64,000 nucleotides of DNA from positions 1 to 64,000 of the forward strand of contig NZ_JAGGQP010000030.1 of the NCBI RefSeq assembly GCF_018613235.1, written 5' to 3'. The notes beneath the pieces are model-generated. The model was given only the letters and a program-made list of their open reading frames with translations. It did no database searches and was not told the DNA's origin. The position numbers and the translations under genes are program-made. Positions 39,940 through 50,122 of this stretch are shown here, in pieces. Position 1 is the first letter of the stretch. Each line of letters begins with the position of its first letter. This stretch comes from Bacillus sp. ISL-41. GTDB lineage: Bacteria; Bacillota; Bacilli; Bacillales; Cytobacillaceae.

Positions 39940-40184
39940 GATTAATAATTCGAAAAATGTAGAAGGAACGAGTATGTTATAGACCATCGTCAAGAGAGGG
40001 ATTCCCAGGCTGAAAGAATTCCCGGTGAAGGATAACAGAAGGCTATTCCGGAGTGCAGGCAAAACCTGCCGTAGCAGCTGCGTTAAAGCGTTTTTGAGAG
40101 ATGGGCGTGCGTTTTTGCGTCCATAATCAGGGTGGTACCGCGAGCAAGCTCTCGTCCCTGTCCAGGGATGAGGGCTTTTTTTGT
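39940..40184 (+). promoter_or_regulatory. T-box riboswitch leader of alaS (Ala specifier)
   Basis: The T-box AGGGTGGTACCGCG lies at 40129-40142. The terminator pairs GCTCTCGTCCCTG with CAGGGATGAGGGC (about 40149-40176) and ends in seven T residues. In stem I the specifier region reads CAGAAGGCTATTCCGG, with the alanine codon GCT at 40042-40044. Uncharged tRNA-Ala should favour read-through into alaS. Confidence 0.9.
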
Positions 40185-40237
40185 TGCCTAAAATCCCTGA
40201 AAGCTTAAATTTCACTTGGGTTTAGGAGGTTAGTTTT

Positions 40238-42871
40238 ATGAAAAAACTGACAGGTGCTGAAATTAGAAAAATGTATCTTGATTTTTTCAAGGAAAAGGGC
40301 CACGCAATCGAGCCGAGCGCATCGCTTGTACCTCACGATGATCCTTCCCTTCTTTGGATCAACAGTGGTGTAGCCACATTGAAAAAGTATTTCGACGGCC
40401 GTGTGATCCCGGCAAATCCGCGTATCACAAATGCGCAGAAATCGATCCGTACGAACGATATCGAAAATGTCGGCAAAACAGCGCGCCACCACACTTTCTT
40501 TGAGATGCTTGGAAACTTCTCGATCGGTGATTATTTCAAGGTGGAAGCAATTGAATTCGCTTGGGAATTCCTTACTGATGAAAAATGGATTGGTTTTGAT
40601 CCTGAAAAGCTTTCGGTGACAATTCATCCGGAAGATGACGAAGCCTTCAATATCTGGAGAGAGAAAATCGGTGTTCCTGAAGAGCGTATCATCCGCCTTG
40701 AAGGAAACTTCTGGGATATCGGTGAAGGTCCAAGTGGTCCGAACACAGAAATCTTCTACGACAGAGGACCTGAGTACGGCAATGATCCTGAAGATCCGGA
40801 ATTGTATCCTGGAGGAGAAAATGACCGTTATTTAGAAGTCTGGAACCTTGTGTTTTCTGAATTCAACCATAATCCTGACGGAACATATACTCCGCTGCCG
40901 AAGAAAAATATTGATACAGGTATGGGGCTTGAGCGTATGGCTTCTGTTGTTCAGGACGTTCCGACTAACTTTGAAACAGATTTGTTCATGCCAATCATCA
41001 ATGCGACTGAAGAAATCTCCGGTGAAAAATACGGAAAGTCCAAGGAGAAGGATGAGGCGTTTAAAGTTATTGCTGACCACATCCGTACGGTAGCTTTTGC
41101 TGTCGGCGATGGTGCACTTCCTTCAAACGAAGGCCGCGGTTATGTACTTCGCAGACTATTGCGCCGCGCTGTACGTTATGCGAAAAAGCTGAACATAAAT
41201 CGTCCATTCATGTACGAGCTTGTACCAGTGGTTGGTGAAATCATGCACGACTTCTATCCGGAAGTAAAAGAAAAGACAGACTTCATCCAGAAGGTCATCA
41301 AGAATGAAGAAGACCGTTTCCATGAAACACTTCATGAAGGACTTGCGATTCTTTCTGAGCTGATCAAGAAGGAGAAGGAAAAAGGCAGCGGCATGGTTCA
41401 GGGAGAGGATGTATTCCGCCTTTATGACACTTATGGTTTCCCTGTCGAATTGACAGAAGAGTATGCTGAGGAAGAAGGCTTGAAAGTCGACCATGAAGGC
41501 TTTGAAAAAGAGATGGAGCTGCAGCGTGAAAGAGCACGTGCTGCACGTCAGGACGTAGGTTCCATGCAGGTTCAAGGCGGTATTCTTGGCGAAATTAAAG
41601 AGAGCAGTGAATTCGTCGGCTATGATAATTTTGAAACAAACAGCAAGATTGTTGCATTGGTCAAGGAAGGCGAGCTAGTTGAAGAAGCGAATGCCGGCGA
41701 TGAGATCCATTTCATCCTTGATGTTACACCTTTCTACGCAGAAAGCGGCGGCCAGATTGCCGATAAAGGAACCCTTACAGCGAATGGAATTAAGGTATCT
41801 GTAAAGGATGTAAAGAAAGCTCCGAACGGGCAAAATCTTCACCATGCAGTTGTAGAAGAAGGCAAGGTAACCAAAGGCCTTGAAGTGACAGCTAAGGTTG
41901 ACCAGGAAAATCGTGCTCGAATCATCAAGAACCATACAGCGACACACTTGCTCCACCAGGCATTGAAGGATGTGCTCGGAGGTCACGTAAACCAGGCAGG
42001 ATCTCTTGTCGAGCCTGACAGACTGCGATTCGACTTCTCTCATTTTGGTCAGGTGACTGCAGAAGAGCTTGAGCAAGTAGAAACAATCGTCAACGAAAAA
42101 ATCTGGAGAAGCATTCAGGTTGAGACCAGCTTCAAGCCGATTGCTGAAGCAAAAGCTATGGGCGCGATGGCATTATTCGGTGAAAAATACGGCGATATTG
42201 TCCGTGTCGTAAAAGTCGGCGATTACAGCCTGGAGCTTTGCGGCGGCTGCCATGTTCCAAACACATCCGTCATCGGACTGTTCAAGATTGTTTCTGAAGG
42301 CGGCATCGGAGCAGGAACAAGAAGGATTGAAGCAGTAACAGGCGAAGCAGCTTACAAAGTGCTGAATGATCAAATCGGCATACTGAAAGATGCTGCAGCC
42401 AAATTGAAGACATCTCCTAAAGAAGTTGCGAACAGAATTGACTCCATGCTTGCTGAAATGAAGCAGATTCAGCGCGAAAATGAATCCCTTTCGGCAAAAT
42501 TGGGTAATATTGAAGCAGGAAGCCTGACTTCCAAGGTCAAAGAAGTGAATGGTGTCCAACTGCTGGCAGCGCGTGTCGAAGCAGCTGATATGAACAGCCT
42601 GCGAAATATGGCTGATGACTTGAAGCAGAAGCTTGGTTCAGCAGTCATCCTCCTTGGCATGACCGACGGCAGTAAAGTGAATCTGATTGCAGCAGTGACG
42701 GATGACCTGATCAAGAAAGGCTATCAGGCTGGGAAACTGATCAAGGAAGCAGCGGCAATTTGCGGCGGAGGCGGCGGAGGCCGTCCGGATATGGCCCAGG
42801 CTGGCGGAAAAGACCCTTCAAAACTCGACAATGCGCTTCAATTTGCCGAAGAATGGGTAAAATCAATTTGA
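40238..42871 (+). CDS. alaS: Alanyl-tRNA synthetase AlaS
   Basis: An 877-residue class II synthetase. The N-terminal catalytic core starts [18 protein letters not shown] and contains [14 protein letters not shown] and [31 protein letters not shown]. The editing domain shows the zinc motif [11 protein letters not shown] and [11 protein letters not shown]-terminal oligomerisation/C-Ala domain ends with [20 protein letters not shown] 40238 follows TTTAGGAGGTTAGTTTT. It is controlled by its own T-box and is probably followed by read-through into ireB-ruvX-yrzB. Confidence 0.96.
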   Translation: MKKLTGAEIRKMYLDFFKEKGHAIEPSASLVPHDDPSLLWINSGVATLKKYFDGRVIPANPRITNAQKSIRTNDIENVGKTARHHTFFEMLGNFSIGDYFKVEAIEFAWEFLTDEKWIGFDPEKLSVTIHPEDDEAFNIWREKIGVPEERIIRLEGNFWDIGEGPSGPNTEIFYDRGPEYGNDPEDPELYPGGENDRYLEVWNLVFSEFNHNPDGTYTPLPKKNIDTGMGLERMASVVQDVPTNFETDLFMPIINATEEISGEKYGKSKEKDEAFKVIADHIRTVAFAVGDGALPSNEGRGYVLRRLLRRAVRYAKKLNINRPFMYELVPVVGEIMHDFYPEVKEKTDFIQKVIKNEEDRFHETLHEGLAILSELIKKEKEKGSGMVQGEDVFRLYDTYGFPVELTEEYAEEEGLKVDHEGFEKEMELQRERARAARQDVGSMQVQGGILGEIKESSEFVGYDNFETNSKIVALVKEGELVEEANAGDEIHFILDVTPFYAESGGQIADKGTLTANGIKVSVKDVKKAPNGQNLHHAVVEEGKVTKGLEVTAKVDQENRARIIKNHTATHLLHQALKDVLGGHVNQAGSLVEPDRLRFDFSHFGQVTAEELEQVETIVNEKIWRSIQVETSFKPIAEAKAMGAMALFGEKYGDIVRVVKVGDYSLELCGGCHVPNTSVIGLFKIVSEGGIGAGTRRIEAVTGEAAYKVLNDQIGILKDAAAKLKTSPKEVANRIDSMLAEMKQIQRENESLSAKLGNIEAGSLTSKVKEVNGVQLLAARVEAADMNSLRNMADDLKQKLGSAVILLGMTDGSKVNLIAAVTDDLIKKGYQAGKLIKEAAAICGGGGGGRPDMAQAGGKDPSKLDNALQFAEEWVKSI

Positions 42872-42950
42872 TATAAAAGTAAAGTAGTGTAGAATGAAGG
42901 TATCTTGAAGAAAATTTTACCGGCCATTTTTTAAAAGTGAGGTGCATTCG

Positions 42951-43220
42951 ATGAGCTCGTTTGACAAGACGATGAGATTTAATTTTCCCGAAGAGCCTTT
43001 TGAGCATGATGCCAACGAAGTCCTGCTGCAGGTGTATGAAGCATTGCAGGAAAAGGGATATAACCCGATCAATCAGATTGTCGGTTATTTGCTCTCCGGC
43101 GACCCGGCCTATATTCCACGCCATCGGGATGCCCGCAACATCATCCGCAAGCTGGAGCGGGATGAAATTATCGAGGAACTGGTTAAATCCTATTTAAGGA
43201 ACCATCGAGAGGGGAAATAA
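42951..43220 (+). CDS. ireB: IreB-family regulatory phosphoprotein (YrzL)
   Basis: An 89-residue protein of the IreB/UPF0297 family: [15 protein letters not shown] at the start, [36 protein letters not shown] in the middle. In Enterococcus IreB is phosphorylated near the N-terminus by the PASTA kinase IreK and negatively regulates cephalosporin resistance; Thr7 is in that region here. I chose ATG 42951 after AAGTGAGGTGCATTCG; the frame start at 42942 would destroy that spacing. It sits in the conserved alaS-ireB-ruvX-yrzB order. Confidence 0.92.
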   Translation: MSSFDKTMRFNFPEEPFEHDANEVLLQVYEALQEKGYNPINQIVGYLLSGDPAYIPRHRDARNIIRKLERDEIIEELVKSYLRNHREGK

Positions 43221-43221
43221 A

Positions 43222-43638
43222 TTGCGGATCATGGGACTCGATGTCGGCTCGAAAACAGTCGGCATTGCACTGAGCGATGAACTCGGATGGACAGCTCAGG
43301 GGCTTGAAACATTGAAAATCAACGAAGAAGAAAATGTGTTTGGTTTTGATGAAATTGGTAAAATAATAAAAGAGTATGAAGTCGGCAAAGTTGTCGTCGG
43401 GCTGCCTAAAAACATGAATGGCACAATCGGCCCTCGCGCAGAGGCGAGCCAATTCTATGCCCGTGAATTGGAAGAAAGGTTCGGCATCCCCGCCATCCTT
43501 TGGGACGAGCGTCTGACGACAGTGGCTGCAGAGCGTGTTTTGCTCGAAGCGGACATGAGCCGAAAAAAAAGGAAAAAGGTCATTGATAAGATGGCTGCAG
43601 TAATGATTTTACAAGGCTATTTAAACAGCCAAAATTAA
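43222..43638 (+). CDS. ruvX: Pre-16S rRNA/Holliday junction nuclease family protein RuvX (YqgF, YrrK)
   Basis: A 138-residue RNase H-fold protein: [22 protein letters not shown] with the first catalytic Asp, then [20 protein letters not shown] and [24 protein letters not shown]. In E. coli YqgF helps mature the 16S rRNA 5' end; a resolvase role was proposed on fold grounds. The start is TTG 43222, one base after the ireB stop region, with AGAGGGGAAATAAA upstream. Confidence 0.93.
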   Translation: MRIMGLDVGSKTVGIALSDELGWTAQGLETLKINEEENVFGFDEIGKIIKEYEVGKVVVGLPKNMNGTIGPRAEASQFYARELEERFGIPAILWDERLTTVAAERVLLEADMSRKKRKKVIDKMAAVMILQGYLNSQN

Positions 43639-43653
43639 ATTGAGGTGACTATA

Positions 43654-43941
43654 ATGGACCACGGCGAAAACAACATCACAGTAGTAGACGAAAACGGCAA
43701 TGAACAATTATGCGAAGTACTTTTCACATTTGACTCAGAAGAATTCGGCAAGTCATATGTGCTGTATTATCCAGTAGGTGCAGAGGAAAACGATGACGAA
43801 GAAATCGAAATCCACGCTTCCGCATTCAACCCTTCAGAAGACAATGAAGATGGCGAACTAATGCCAATCGAAACTGACGCAGAATGGGACATGATCGAAG
43901 AAATGCTAGAAACATTCCTTGCTGAGCAAGACGAAGAATAA
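43654..43941 (+). CDS. yrzB: DUF1292 protein YrzB
   Basis: A 95-residue strongly acidic protein (DUF1292/UPF0473): [34 protein letters not shown], then an acidic tail. Function unknown. I chose ATG 43654, preceded by TTGAGGTGACTATA; GTG 43645 lies inside the ribosome binding site. Third gene of ireB-ruvX-yrzB, followed by a terminator. Confidence 0.9.
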   Translation: MDHGENNITVVDENGNEQLCEVLFTFDSEEFGKSYVLYYPVGAEENDDEEIEIHASAFNPSEDNEDGELMPIETDAEWDMIEEMLETFLAEQDEE

Positions 43942-43954
43942 AATAGACGAACTG

Positions 43955-43988
43955 GGACCAGGCGAATGACGCCTGGTCTTTTTATTTT
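43955..43988 (+). terminator. Terminator after yrzB
   Basis: GACCAGGCG pairs with CGCCTGGTC (43956-43978), then a T-rich run. Confidence 0.9.
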
Positions 43989-44035
43989 TCAATGGATCAC
44001 CTATTGGCCGTGAAAATAGAATATTCCTTGGAAAT

Positions 44036-44220
44036 TGCCGATAGAAGGGCTCTATCGACCAAACAGGGGGAAGAAGTACGTGGAAATGTCCGATAGAAGG
44101 GCTCTATCGGACAAACAGGGGGAAGAAGTACGTGGAAGTGTCTGATAGAAGGGCTCTATCGACCCAAATTGAGTGAAGAATCCCCGCGATGTGCCCGATA
44201 GATCAACTCCAATAATACAG
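44036..44220. repeat. Four tandem palindromic units, period 52-53 bp (locus 3)
   Basis: The core CCGATAGAAGGGCTCTATCG begins at 44038, 44090 and (as CTGATAGA) 44142; a degenerate fourth starts at 44195. Each core is a near-perfect palindrome separated by a conserved linker AAACAGGGGGAAGAAGTACG in the first two copies. The palindrome resembles that of locus 2, but the linker is unrelated. Confidence 0.85.
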
Positions 44221-44421
44221 GGATGGCTCTCTCCCACGAAAAAAGCAATAACTAGTATTTTATCCTACAAGTTCAGTTGTCGAATTTTTAGTATATTTGT
44301 CGTCTGCGGTATTTTTTCGTAATTATTTGCAAATAGAAATAGAAAATATAGTATAATGGTTCGAGATGTGATATTAGAGAGTATCCAGGAAGGAAGTTTT
44401 TTGTTAACTGGAGGGGGAACT

Positions 44422-45573
44422 ATGTCAGACGAGAAGAATATAAAAGATTCGAAAACAGATAAAAAGCAACTGATTTCTGAAAAGCTGGTTGAACAGCAGA
44501 AGGAAGCGAGAATCGTTAGGAAGATTGTTTTCATCACCTCAATCGTGGCGATTCTGCTCATTGGGGCAATTGGCGGGGGCGGCTATTATTATGTCAAGGA
44601 AGCCCTGAAACCAGTGGATGAGAACAGCAAAAAAACTGTGAATGTCAATATACCGATAGGCTCGTCAACGACTGGAATCGGACAGATTCTCGAGGATCAG
44701 GGGATCATCAGGGATGCGAGAGTCTTTAAATATTACGTGAAGTTTAAAAACGAAGCGGGCTTTATGGCGGGCGATTATAAAATGAAGCCATCCATGACAC
44801 TTCCTGAAATCATCACTAGCTTGAAGACAGGAAAAGTCATGCAGGAAGTTGTCATGAAAATAACGATTCCTGAGGGTAAGCAATTAAAGCAAATCGCTGG
44901 AATTATTGCCGAAAAGACACAGCAGGACGAGGAAGAGATTTTCAAACAGCTGAACGATAAAGAGTTCATCAATAAATTGATGGGCAAATATCCGGATGTA
45001 CTTACAGAGGATATCCTGAAAGAAAATGTGAAGTATCCACTTGAAGGCTATCTGTTCCCGGCAACTTATCCGTTTTATTCTGAAAAGCCGACAGTCGAGG
45101 AGATCGTTACTGTCATGCTGACTAAAACTAAAGAAGTTCTAGGTGAATTCAGGGGCCAGATGGAAGAAAAGGAAATGACGACACATGAATTGATGACTAT
45201 GGCATCGCTCATCGAAGAGGAAGCCACTGAGAAAGTAGACCGCGATAAAATCGCCAGCGTGTTCTACAATCGACTTGAAGACGGAATGATGCTGCAGACA
45301 GACCCAACTGTTCTGTATGCGCATGGTGAACATAAAGATCGGGTATTTTACAAGGATCTTGAAATCGATGATCCATATAATACCTATAAGATACAGGGAT
45401 TGCCTCCGGGCCCGATCGCCAATCCCGGGGTAATGTCAATCGAAGCGGCTCTCGCTCCGGCTGATACAGATGATATGTATTTCCTTGCTACTTCGACAGG
45501 GGATGTGCTATTCTCCAAGACACTGGCAGAGCACAATCGCAAAGTAAATGAACATATCACAAATAAAAAATAG
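44422..45573 (+). CDS. mltG: Endolytic peptidoglycan transglycosylase MltG (YceG-like)
   Basis: A 383-residue membrane-anchored enzyme that cuts nascent glycan strands. One membrane helix (IVFITSIVAILLIGAIGGGGYYY, about residues 33-55) is followed by a LysM-like subdomain and the YceG domain: GYLFPATYPF, catalytic Glu in MASLIEEEATEKVDRDKIASVFYNRL, then LQTDPTVLYAHG and YNTYKIQGLPPGPIANPG. I chose ATG 44422 after CTGGAGGGGGAACT; the frame start at 44356 lies in the promoter region (TATAAT at 44352-44357). Position matches B. subtilis yrrL. Confidence 0.93.
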   Translation: MSDEKNIKDSKTDKKQLISEKLVEQQKEARIVRKIVFITSIVAILLIGAIGGGGYYYVKEALKPVDENSKKTVNVNIPIGSSTTGIGQILEDQGIIRDARVFKYYVKFKNEAGFMAGDYKMKPSMTLPEIITSLKTGKVMQEVVMKITIPEGKQLKQIAGIIAEKTQQDEEEIFKQLNDKEFINKLMGKYPDVLTEDILKENVKYPLEGYLFPATYPFYSEKPTVEEIVTVMLTKTKEVLGEFRGQMEEKEMTTHELMTMASLIEEEATEKVDRDKIASVFYNRLEDGMMLQTDPTVLYAHGEHKDRVFYKDLEIDDPYNTYKIQGLPPGPIANPGVMSIEAALAPADTDDMYFLATSTGDVLFSKTLAEHNRKVNEHITNKK

Positions 45574-45582
45574 CAGTAAATT

Positions 45583-45618
45583 AAAGGGAAATGCATAAAG
45601 GTTAGCATTTCCCTTCTT
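45583..45618 (+). terminator. Terminator after mltG
   Basis: AAGGGAAATGC (45584-45594) pairs with GCATTTCCCTT (45605-45615), then CTTATTG; the short T-tail makes it moderate. Confidence 0.75.
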
Positions 45619-45699
45619 ATTGTGATAAAATAATACAAGTGTTTTTTTGTAGTAATATTACTGTCCAGTGTGGGCTCTCGATGGGGGCTCAGATTCATT

Positions 45700-45804
45700 T
45701 GATAGCGTGTATTGCAGATGTAGGAGTTGTGGCTTTTAGCTTATGAACCTGTAAGGCAGCATTGCCTGAAGGTGTTCCTCTTAACCTGTGAACGCTATTT
45801 TTTT
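45700..45804 (+). ncRNA. Structured RNA ending in an intrinsic terminator, upstream of trmR (attenuator or small RNA)
   Basis: ATAGCGT (45702-45708) pairs with ACGCTAT (45792-45798), directly followed by a T-run (45798-45804). Inside, AGGCA (45754-45758) pairs with TGCCT (45763-45767) within an outer AACCT/AGGTGTT helix. AGGTGTT can alternatively pair with a second AACCT at 45784-45788, giving competing folds. The terminator lies about 70 bp before the trmR start. No known riboswitch consensus is recognised. Confidence 0.5.
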
Positions 45805-45872
45805 CATGCTCGGACAGTCATCCATATACCTACTCTGGCTGAGAGAAAGTCTTTGAATAGAGGTGAAGCAGC

Positions 45873-46511
45873 TTGCTGAGTCAAGAGCTGCAAAGTTATA
45901 TAGATTCTTTAATACAACCCAGGAATGGCCTCCTTTTAGAGATGGAGGAATATGCAGATCGAAATGGTGTCCCGATCATGGAGCCGGCAGGTATTGAAAC
46001 CATGCTCCAGCTCTTGAGGATACAGCAGCCGGAAGCGATCCTTGAGGTAGGAACGGCAATTGGCTATTCCGCACTAAGGATGGCATTCGCTCTGCCGAAA
46101 ACAAAGATCGTCACTTTGGAACGTGATGAGGAACGGTTTAAGCTTGCTGTTGATTACATTAAAAGGGCAGACAGGCAGCAGCAGATCATCCAAATCAGTG
46201 GTGATGCGCTTGAGCTGGAAGAGGAAGTTGCCGGCCATGCTCCGTTTGATGCCATTTTTATTGATGCTGCCAAGGGGCAGTATAAGCGCTTTTTCGAAAT
46301 GTACTCCAGGTACTTGAAACCGGGAGGAATGATCATTACGGATAACGTCCTTTTTAAAGGGCTTGTATATAATCAGGAAGCTGATAGCAGAAGACTTCGT
46401 AGCCTGGTAAAAAAAATTGACGAATTCAATCGCTGGCTTGCAGCCAATCAGGAGTATGATACGGTCATCCTGCCGATTGGCGATGGAATAGCGATTAGTA
46501 AGAAGAGGTGA
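45873..46511 (+). CDS. trmR: tRNA 5-hydroxyuridine O-methyltransferase TrmR (YrrM)
   Basis: A 212-residue SAM-dependent O-methyltransferase of the caffeoyl-CoA/catechol type: SAM loop ILEVGTAIGYSALRMA near residues 56-71, VTLERDEERF, DAIFIDAAKGQYKRFFE and GGMIITDNVLFKG. In B. subtilis YrrM (TrmR) methylates ho5U34 to mo5U34 of tRNA. The start is TTG 45873 after AGAGGTGAAGCAGC. It is followed immediately by the two hydroxylation genes, confirming the pathway. Confidence 0.92.
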   Translation: MLSQELQSYIDSLIQPRNGLLLEMEEYADRNGVPIMEPAGIETMLQLLRIQQPEAILEVGTAIGYSALRMAFALPKTKIVTLERDEERFKLAVDYIKRADRQQQIIQISGDALELEEEVAGHAPFDAIFIDAAKGQYKRFFEMYSRYLKPGGMIITDNVLFKGLVYNQEADSRRLRSLVKKIDEFNRWLAANQEYDTVILPIGDGIAISKKR

Positions 46512-46516
46512 ACGGA

Positions 46517-47446
46517 ATGAATAAACCTGAATTATTGGTAACTCCAAAGAGTGTTGAGGATATTATTCCACTGGCGGAGGCAGGAGCAGATGCTTTCTTG
46601 ATTGGTGAACAGAAATTCGGGCTGCGCTTAGCTGGCGAATTTAACCGTGAGGACGTAAAGCAGGCGATCGAACTGGCCCATTCAAAAGGCAAAAAAGTGT
46701 ATGTCGCTATGAATGCGTTATTCCACAATGAAAAAGTGGACTTGCTTGGTGATTACCTGACTTTCCTTAAGGATGCCAATGCGGACGGAGTCACATTCGG
46801 CGACCCTGCTGTATTGATGGCCGCAAAGGAATATGCTCCGGAAATGAAGCTTCACTGGAGCACGGAAACAACAGGCACGAACTGGTATACTTGCAACTAC
46901 TGGGGCAGAAAAGGTGCAAAACGAGCCGTTCTTGCAAGGGAAATCAATATGGACGCTATTGTTGAAATCAAGGAAAATGCCGAGGTGGAAATCGAGGTGC
47001 AGGTTCACGGAATGATGAACATGTTCCAGTCTAAACGTCCATTGCTCGGACATTACTTTGAATATCAAGGCAAAGCGCTTGAAGTGGAGAACCGCAAACA
47101 AGAACGCAATATGTTCCTTCACGATAAAGAACGCGAGAATAAATATCCTATCTTCGAGGATGAAAATGGAACTCATATCATGAGTCCTAATGATATTTGC
47201 ATCATTGATGAACTTACGGAGCTAGTGGAAGCAGGGATCGATTCTTTTAAAATTGACGGCATCCTGAAGAGCCCTGAATATATTCTTGAAGTCACGAAAC
47301 TTTACCGAAAAGCCATTGACCTGGCTGTTGAAGATCCAGACCAATACGACGAAGAAAAAGACGGCTTGCTGGAAGCAGCAGAAGAACTGCAGCCGCCAAA
47401 CCGCCCGCTTGATACAGGATTCTTTTTCAAAGAGACGGTTTATTAA
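46517..47446 (+). CDS. trhP1: U32-family tRNA hydroxylation protein TrhP1 (YrrN)
   Basis: A 309-residue member of the peptidase U32 family: KPELLVTPKSVEDIIPLAEAGADAFLIGEQKFGLRLAGEF at the start. In B. subtilis YrrN and YrrO together give prephenate-dependent 5-hydroxylation of tRNA U34. This protein has none of the Cys cluster seen in its partner at the equivalent place (here VQVHGMMNMFQSKRPLL), so it is probably not the Fe-S subunit. ATG 46517 follows AAGAGGTGAACGGA and overlaps the end of trmR's context by a few bases. Confidence 0.9.
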   Translation: MNKPELLVTPKSVEDIIPLAEAGADAFLIGEQKFGLRLAGEFNREDVKQAIELAHSKGKKVYVAMNALFHNEKVDLLGDYLTFLKDANADGVTFGDPAVLMAAKEYAPEMKLHWSTETTGTNWYTCNYWGRKGAKRAVLAREINMDAIVEIKENAEVEIEVQVHGMMNMFQSKRPLLGHYFEYQGKALEVENRKQERNMFLHDKERENKYPIFEDENGTHIMSPNDICIIDELTELVEAGIDSFKIDGILKSPEYILEVTKLYRKAIDLAVEDPDQYDEEKDGLLEAAEELQPPNRPLDTGFFFKETVY

Positions 47447-47473
47447 CAGTAAGAACTATAAGGAGGTTGCGTA

Positions 47474-48742
47474 ATGACAGCAGTAGCAGATAATATCTCG
47501 CAGATTGTTGACGGTAAGCGTGTTATCGTGAAAAAGCCAGAACTGCTTGCGCCAGCCGGAAATCTTGAGAAGTTGAAGATTGCCGTCCAATATGGTGCAG
47601 ATGCCGTTTTTATTGGCGGGCAGGAGTATGGCCTGCGCTCGAACGCAGATAATTTCACGTTTGAAGAAATGAAGGAAGGCGTTGAGTTCGCCAAGAAATA
47701 CGGAGCAAAAATATATGTTACAACAAACATTTTTGCCCACAACGAAAATATCGATGGTCTTGAAGACTATCTATTAGGCTTGAAGGGAGCAGGCGTGCAC
47801 GGTATCATCGTCGCTGATCCTCTGATTATCGAAACATGCCGCAGGGTCGCTCCAGAGATCGAAGTTCACCTAAGCACACAGCAGTCCCTTTCAAACTGGA
47901 AGGCTGTCCAGTTCTGGAAGGAAGAAGGACTTGAGCGTGTTGTTCTTGCTCGTGAAACTAGTGCAGATGAAATCAAGGAAATGAAGGAAAAAGTCGACAT
48001 CGAAATCGAAACCTTCATCCACGGCGCAATGTGTATTGCCTACTCAGGACGTTGTACATTGAGCAATCACATGACAGCACGTGATTCTAACCGTGGCGGC
48101 TGCTGCCAGTCCTGCCGCTGGGATTATGATTTGTATACACTTGAAGGAAATGACGAGAACGCATTGTTTACAGAAGGCGACTCACCTTTCGCGATGAGCC
48201 CTAAGGACCTTAAGCTGATCGAGTCTATCCCTCGCATGATCGAGCTTGGCATCGACAGCCTTAAGATCGAAGGCCGCATGAAGTCGATCCACTATATCGC
48301 AACGGTAGTAAGTGTATACCGCAAAGTAATTGATGCTTATTGCGCGGACCCTGAAAACTTCGTCATCAAGCAGGAATGGCTTGAGGAATTGGACAAATGT
48401 GCGAACCGTGAGACAGCAACTGCCTTCTTTGAAGGAGTTCCTGGGTATAAAGAGCAAATGTTTGGAAACCATAGCAAAAAGACAACTTTCGATTTTGCCG
48501 GCCTTGTGCTTGATTACAATGCTGAGACACAAATGGTGACACTTCAGCAAAGGAACTACTTCAAGCCTGGCGACGAGGTTGAATTCTTTGGACCGGAAAT
48601 CGAGAACTTCACTCATGTTGTCGATAAGATTTGGGATGAAGATGGCAATGAACTGGATGTTGCCCGCCACCCGCTGCAAATCGTCAAGTTCAAGATGGAC
48701 AAGCCTGTCTACCCAAATAACATGATGCGGAAGGAGAAGTAA
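47474..48742 (+). CDS. trhP2: U32-family tRNA hydroxylation protein TrhP2 (YrrO)
   Basis: A 422-residue U32-family protein. The N-terminal domain is [35 protein letters not shown]. The conserved Cys set appears in [20 protein letters not shown] and [12 protein letters not shown], likely Fe-S ligands. A C-terminal beta-barrel-like domain ends near residue 415. Works with TrhP1 on ho5U34 formation, upstream of TrmR in the pathway. ATG 47474 follows ATAAGGAGGTTGCGTA. Confidence 0.92.
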   Translation: MTAVADNISQIVDGKRVIVKKPELLAPAGNLEKLKIAVQYGADAVFIGGQEYGLRSNADNFTFEEMKEGVEFAKKYGAKIYVTTNIFAHNENIDGLEDYLLGLKGAGVHGIIVADPLIIETCRRVAPEIEVHLSTQQSLSNWKAVQFWKEEGLERVVLARETSADEIKEMKEKVDIEIETFIHGAMCIAYSGRCTLSNHMTARDSNRGGCCQSCRWDYDLYTLEGNDENALFTEGDSPFAMSPKDLKLIESIPRMIELGIDSLKIEGRMKSIHYIATVVSVYRKVIDAYCADPENFVIKQEWLEELDKCANRETATAFFEGVPGYKEQMFGNHSKKTTFDFAGLVLDYNAETQMVTLQQRNYFKPGDEVEFFGPEIENFTHVVDKIWDEDGNELDVARHPLQIVKFKMDKPVYPNNMMRKEK

Positions 48743-48746
48743 ATCA

Positions 48747-49382
48747 ATGGACCGCAAACCTGTTGTAATTGGTGTAGCCGGCGGCTCCGGCTCAGGAAAG
48801 ACAAGCGTTACAAAAGCAATATATGATAGCTTTAAGAGTCAATCAATCCTGATGATTGAGCAAGACTACTATTACAAGGACCAAAGCCATCTGCCAATGG
48901 AAGAACGTCTAAAGACAAATTATGACCATCCGTTGGCATTTGACAATGATCTGTTGATCCAGCATATCCAAAAGCTGCTCCGCCATGAGGCGATTGAGAA
49001 GCCAGTTTATGATTATGCCATCCATACTCGTTCTAACGAAGTGGTCCATGTTGAACCGAAGGATGTTATCATCCTTGAAGGGATCCTGATCCTTGAGGAC
49101 GAAAGATTGCGCGATTTGATGGATATCAAGCTCTATGTCGATACAGATGCCGATCTGCGCATCATCCGCAGGCTGCTGCGTGACATCAAGGAGCGCGGCC
49201 GTTCAATGGACTCGGTCATCGAACAGTATGTTAATGTAGTCAGGCCGATGCACAACCAGTTCATCGAGCCGACCAAGCGATACGCAGATGTGATCATTCC
49301 GGAAGGCGGCCACAACCATGTTGCGATCGACCTGATGGTAACAAAAATTCAAACAATTCTTGAACAAAAATCATTTTTGTGA
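48747..49382 (+). CDS. udk: Uridine kinase Udk
   Basis: A 211-residue pyrimidine salvage kinase. The P-loop [13 protein letters not shown] is at about residues 9-21, then [13 protein letters not shown] and the substrate loop [23 protein letters not shown] and the lid [17 protein letters not shown]. It phosphorylates uridine and cytidine. ATG 48747, four bases after the trhP2 stop, follows GGAAGGAGAAGTAAATCA. Same order as B. subtilis yrrO-udk-greA. Confidence 0.96.
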   Translation: MDRKPVVIGVAGGSGSGKTSVTKAIYDSFKSQSILMIEQDYYYKDQSHLPMEERLKTNYDHPLAFDNDLLIQHIQKLLRHEAIEKPVYDYAIHTRSNEVVHVEPKDVIILEGILILEDERLRDLMDIKLYVDTDADLRIIRRLLRDIKERGRSMDSVIEQYVNVVRPMHNQFIEPTKRYADVIIPEGGHNHVAIDLMVTKIQTILEQKSFL

Positions 49383-49589
49383 CACAATAGCATAGATAAT
49401 GTGGACATGGAAGTACTTGAATAAAGTGCTTCCTTTTGTCCAATGAGAAATAAATGGCCTGAAATGGCTCTATTTAATTCGCGCGCCCTGCCCAAGGACG
49501 CGCTCCTGTATATTTTTCAGGATACATAATATAATATTACACAATCTATTTTATTGGGGATTTGTGAAGACTAGAAGGAGTGAAGTATT

Positions 49590-50066
49590 TTGGCTACAGA
49601 AAAAGTGTTTCCTATGACACAGGCAGGAAAAGAAAAGCTGGAACAAGAATTGGAACAATTAAAGACTGTCAAACGAAAAGAAGTTGTTGAGAGAATCAAG
49701 ATCGCTCGCAGCTTTGGCGACCTTTCAGAGAACTCTGAGTACGATTCCGCAAAAGAGGAACAAGCCTTTGTAGAAGGACGTATCACGACTCTTGAAAATA
49801 TGATCCGCAATGCAAAAATCATTCAGGAAGATGAAGTGAGCACAGATGCAGTCAGCCTTGGCCGAACAGTGACTTTCGTCGAGCTTCCTGATGGCGATGA
49901 AGAATCTTATACAATAGTAGGAAGCGCTGAAGCTGACCCGTTTGAGGGCAAAATCTCGAACGATTCTCCGATTGCGAAAAGCCTGATGGGCAAAAAAGTA
50001 GGCGACGAAGTGACTGTCCAGACTCCTGGCGGTGAAATGAACGTTCGCATCACGACAATAAAGTAA
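49590..50066 (+). CDS. greA: Transcription elongation factor GreA
   Basis: A 158-residue factor that stimulates RNA polymerase to cleave backtracked RNA. The N-terminal coiled coil with the acidic tip ([25 protein letters not shown]) is followed by the FKBP-like C-terminal domain ([55 protein letters not shown]). The start is TTG 49590 after AGAAGGAGTGAAGTATT. A weak promoter with TATAAT at 49530-49535 lies about 55 bp upstream. Confidence 0.96.
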   Translation: MATEKVFPMTQAGKEKLEQELEQLKTVKRKEVVERIKIARSFGDLSENSEYDSAKEEQAFVEGRITTLENMIRNAKIIQEDEVSTDAVSLGRTVTFVELPDGDEESYTIVGSAEADPFEGKISNDSPIAKSLMGKKVGDEVTVQTPGGEMNVRITTIK

Positions 50067-50087
50067 ATACCATATGTTTGAAACATG

Positions 50088-50122
50088 AGCACCTCGTCAA
50101 CACTTTTGACGAGGTGTTTTTT
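50088..50122 (+). terminator. Terminator after greA whose 3' arm is the pbpI ribosome binding site
   Basis: CACCTCGTCAA (50090-50100) pairs with TTGACGAGGTG (50106-50116), followed by six T residues that touch the pbpI ATG at 50123. GAGGTG in the 3' arm is the only Shine-Dalgarno available to pbpI. Confidence 0.85.

Noticed and set aside
44052-44237. 61-codon minus-strand frame upstream of mltG
   Set aside because: It is produced by the palindromic tandem repeat of locus 3 and has no independent coding signs.
45574-45872. TPP-type riboswitch before trmR (a CTGAGAG sequence occurs near 45838)
   Set aside because: The sequence lies after the terminator, and the other conserved TPP elements are absent.
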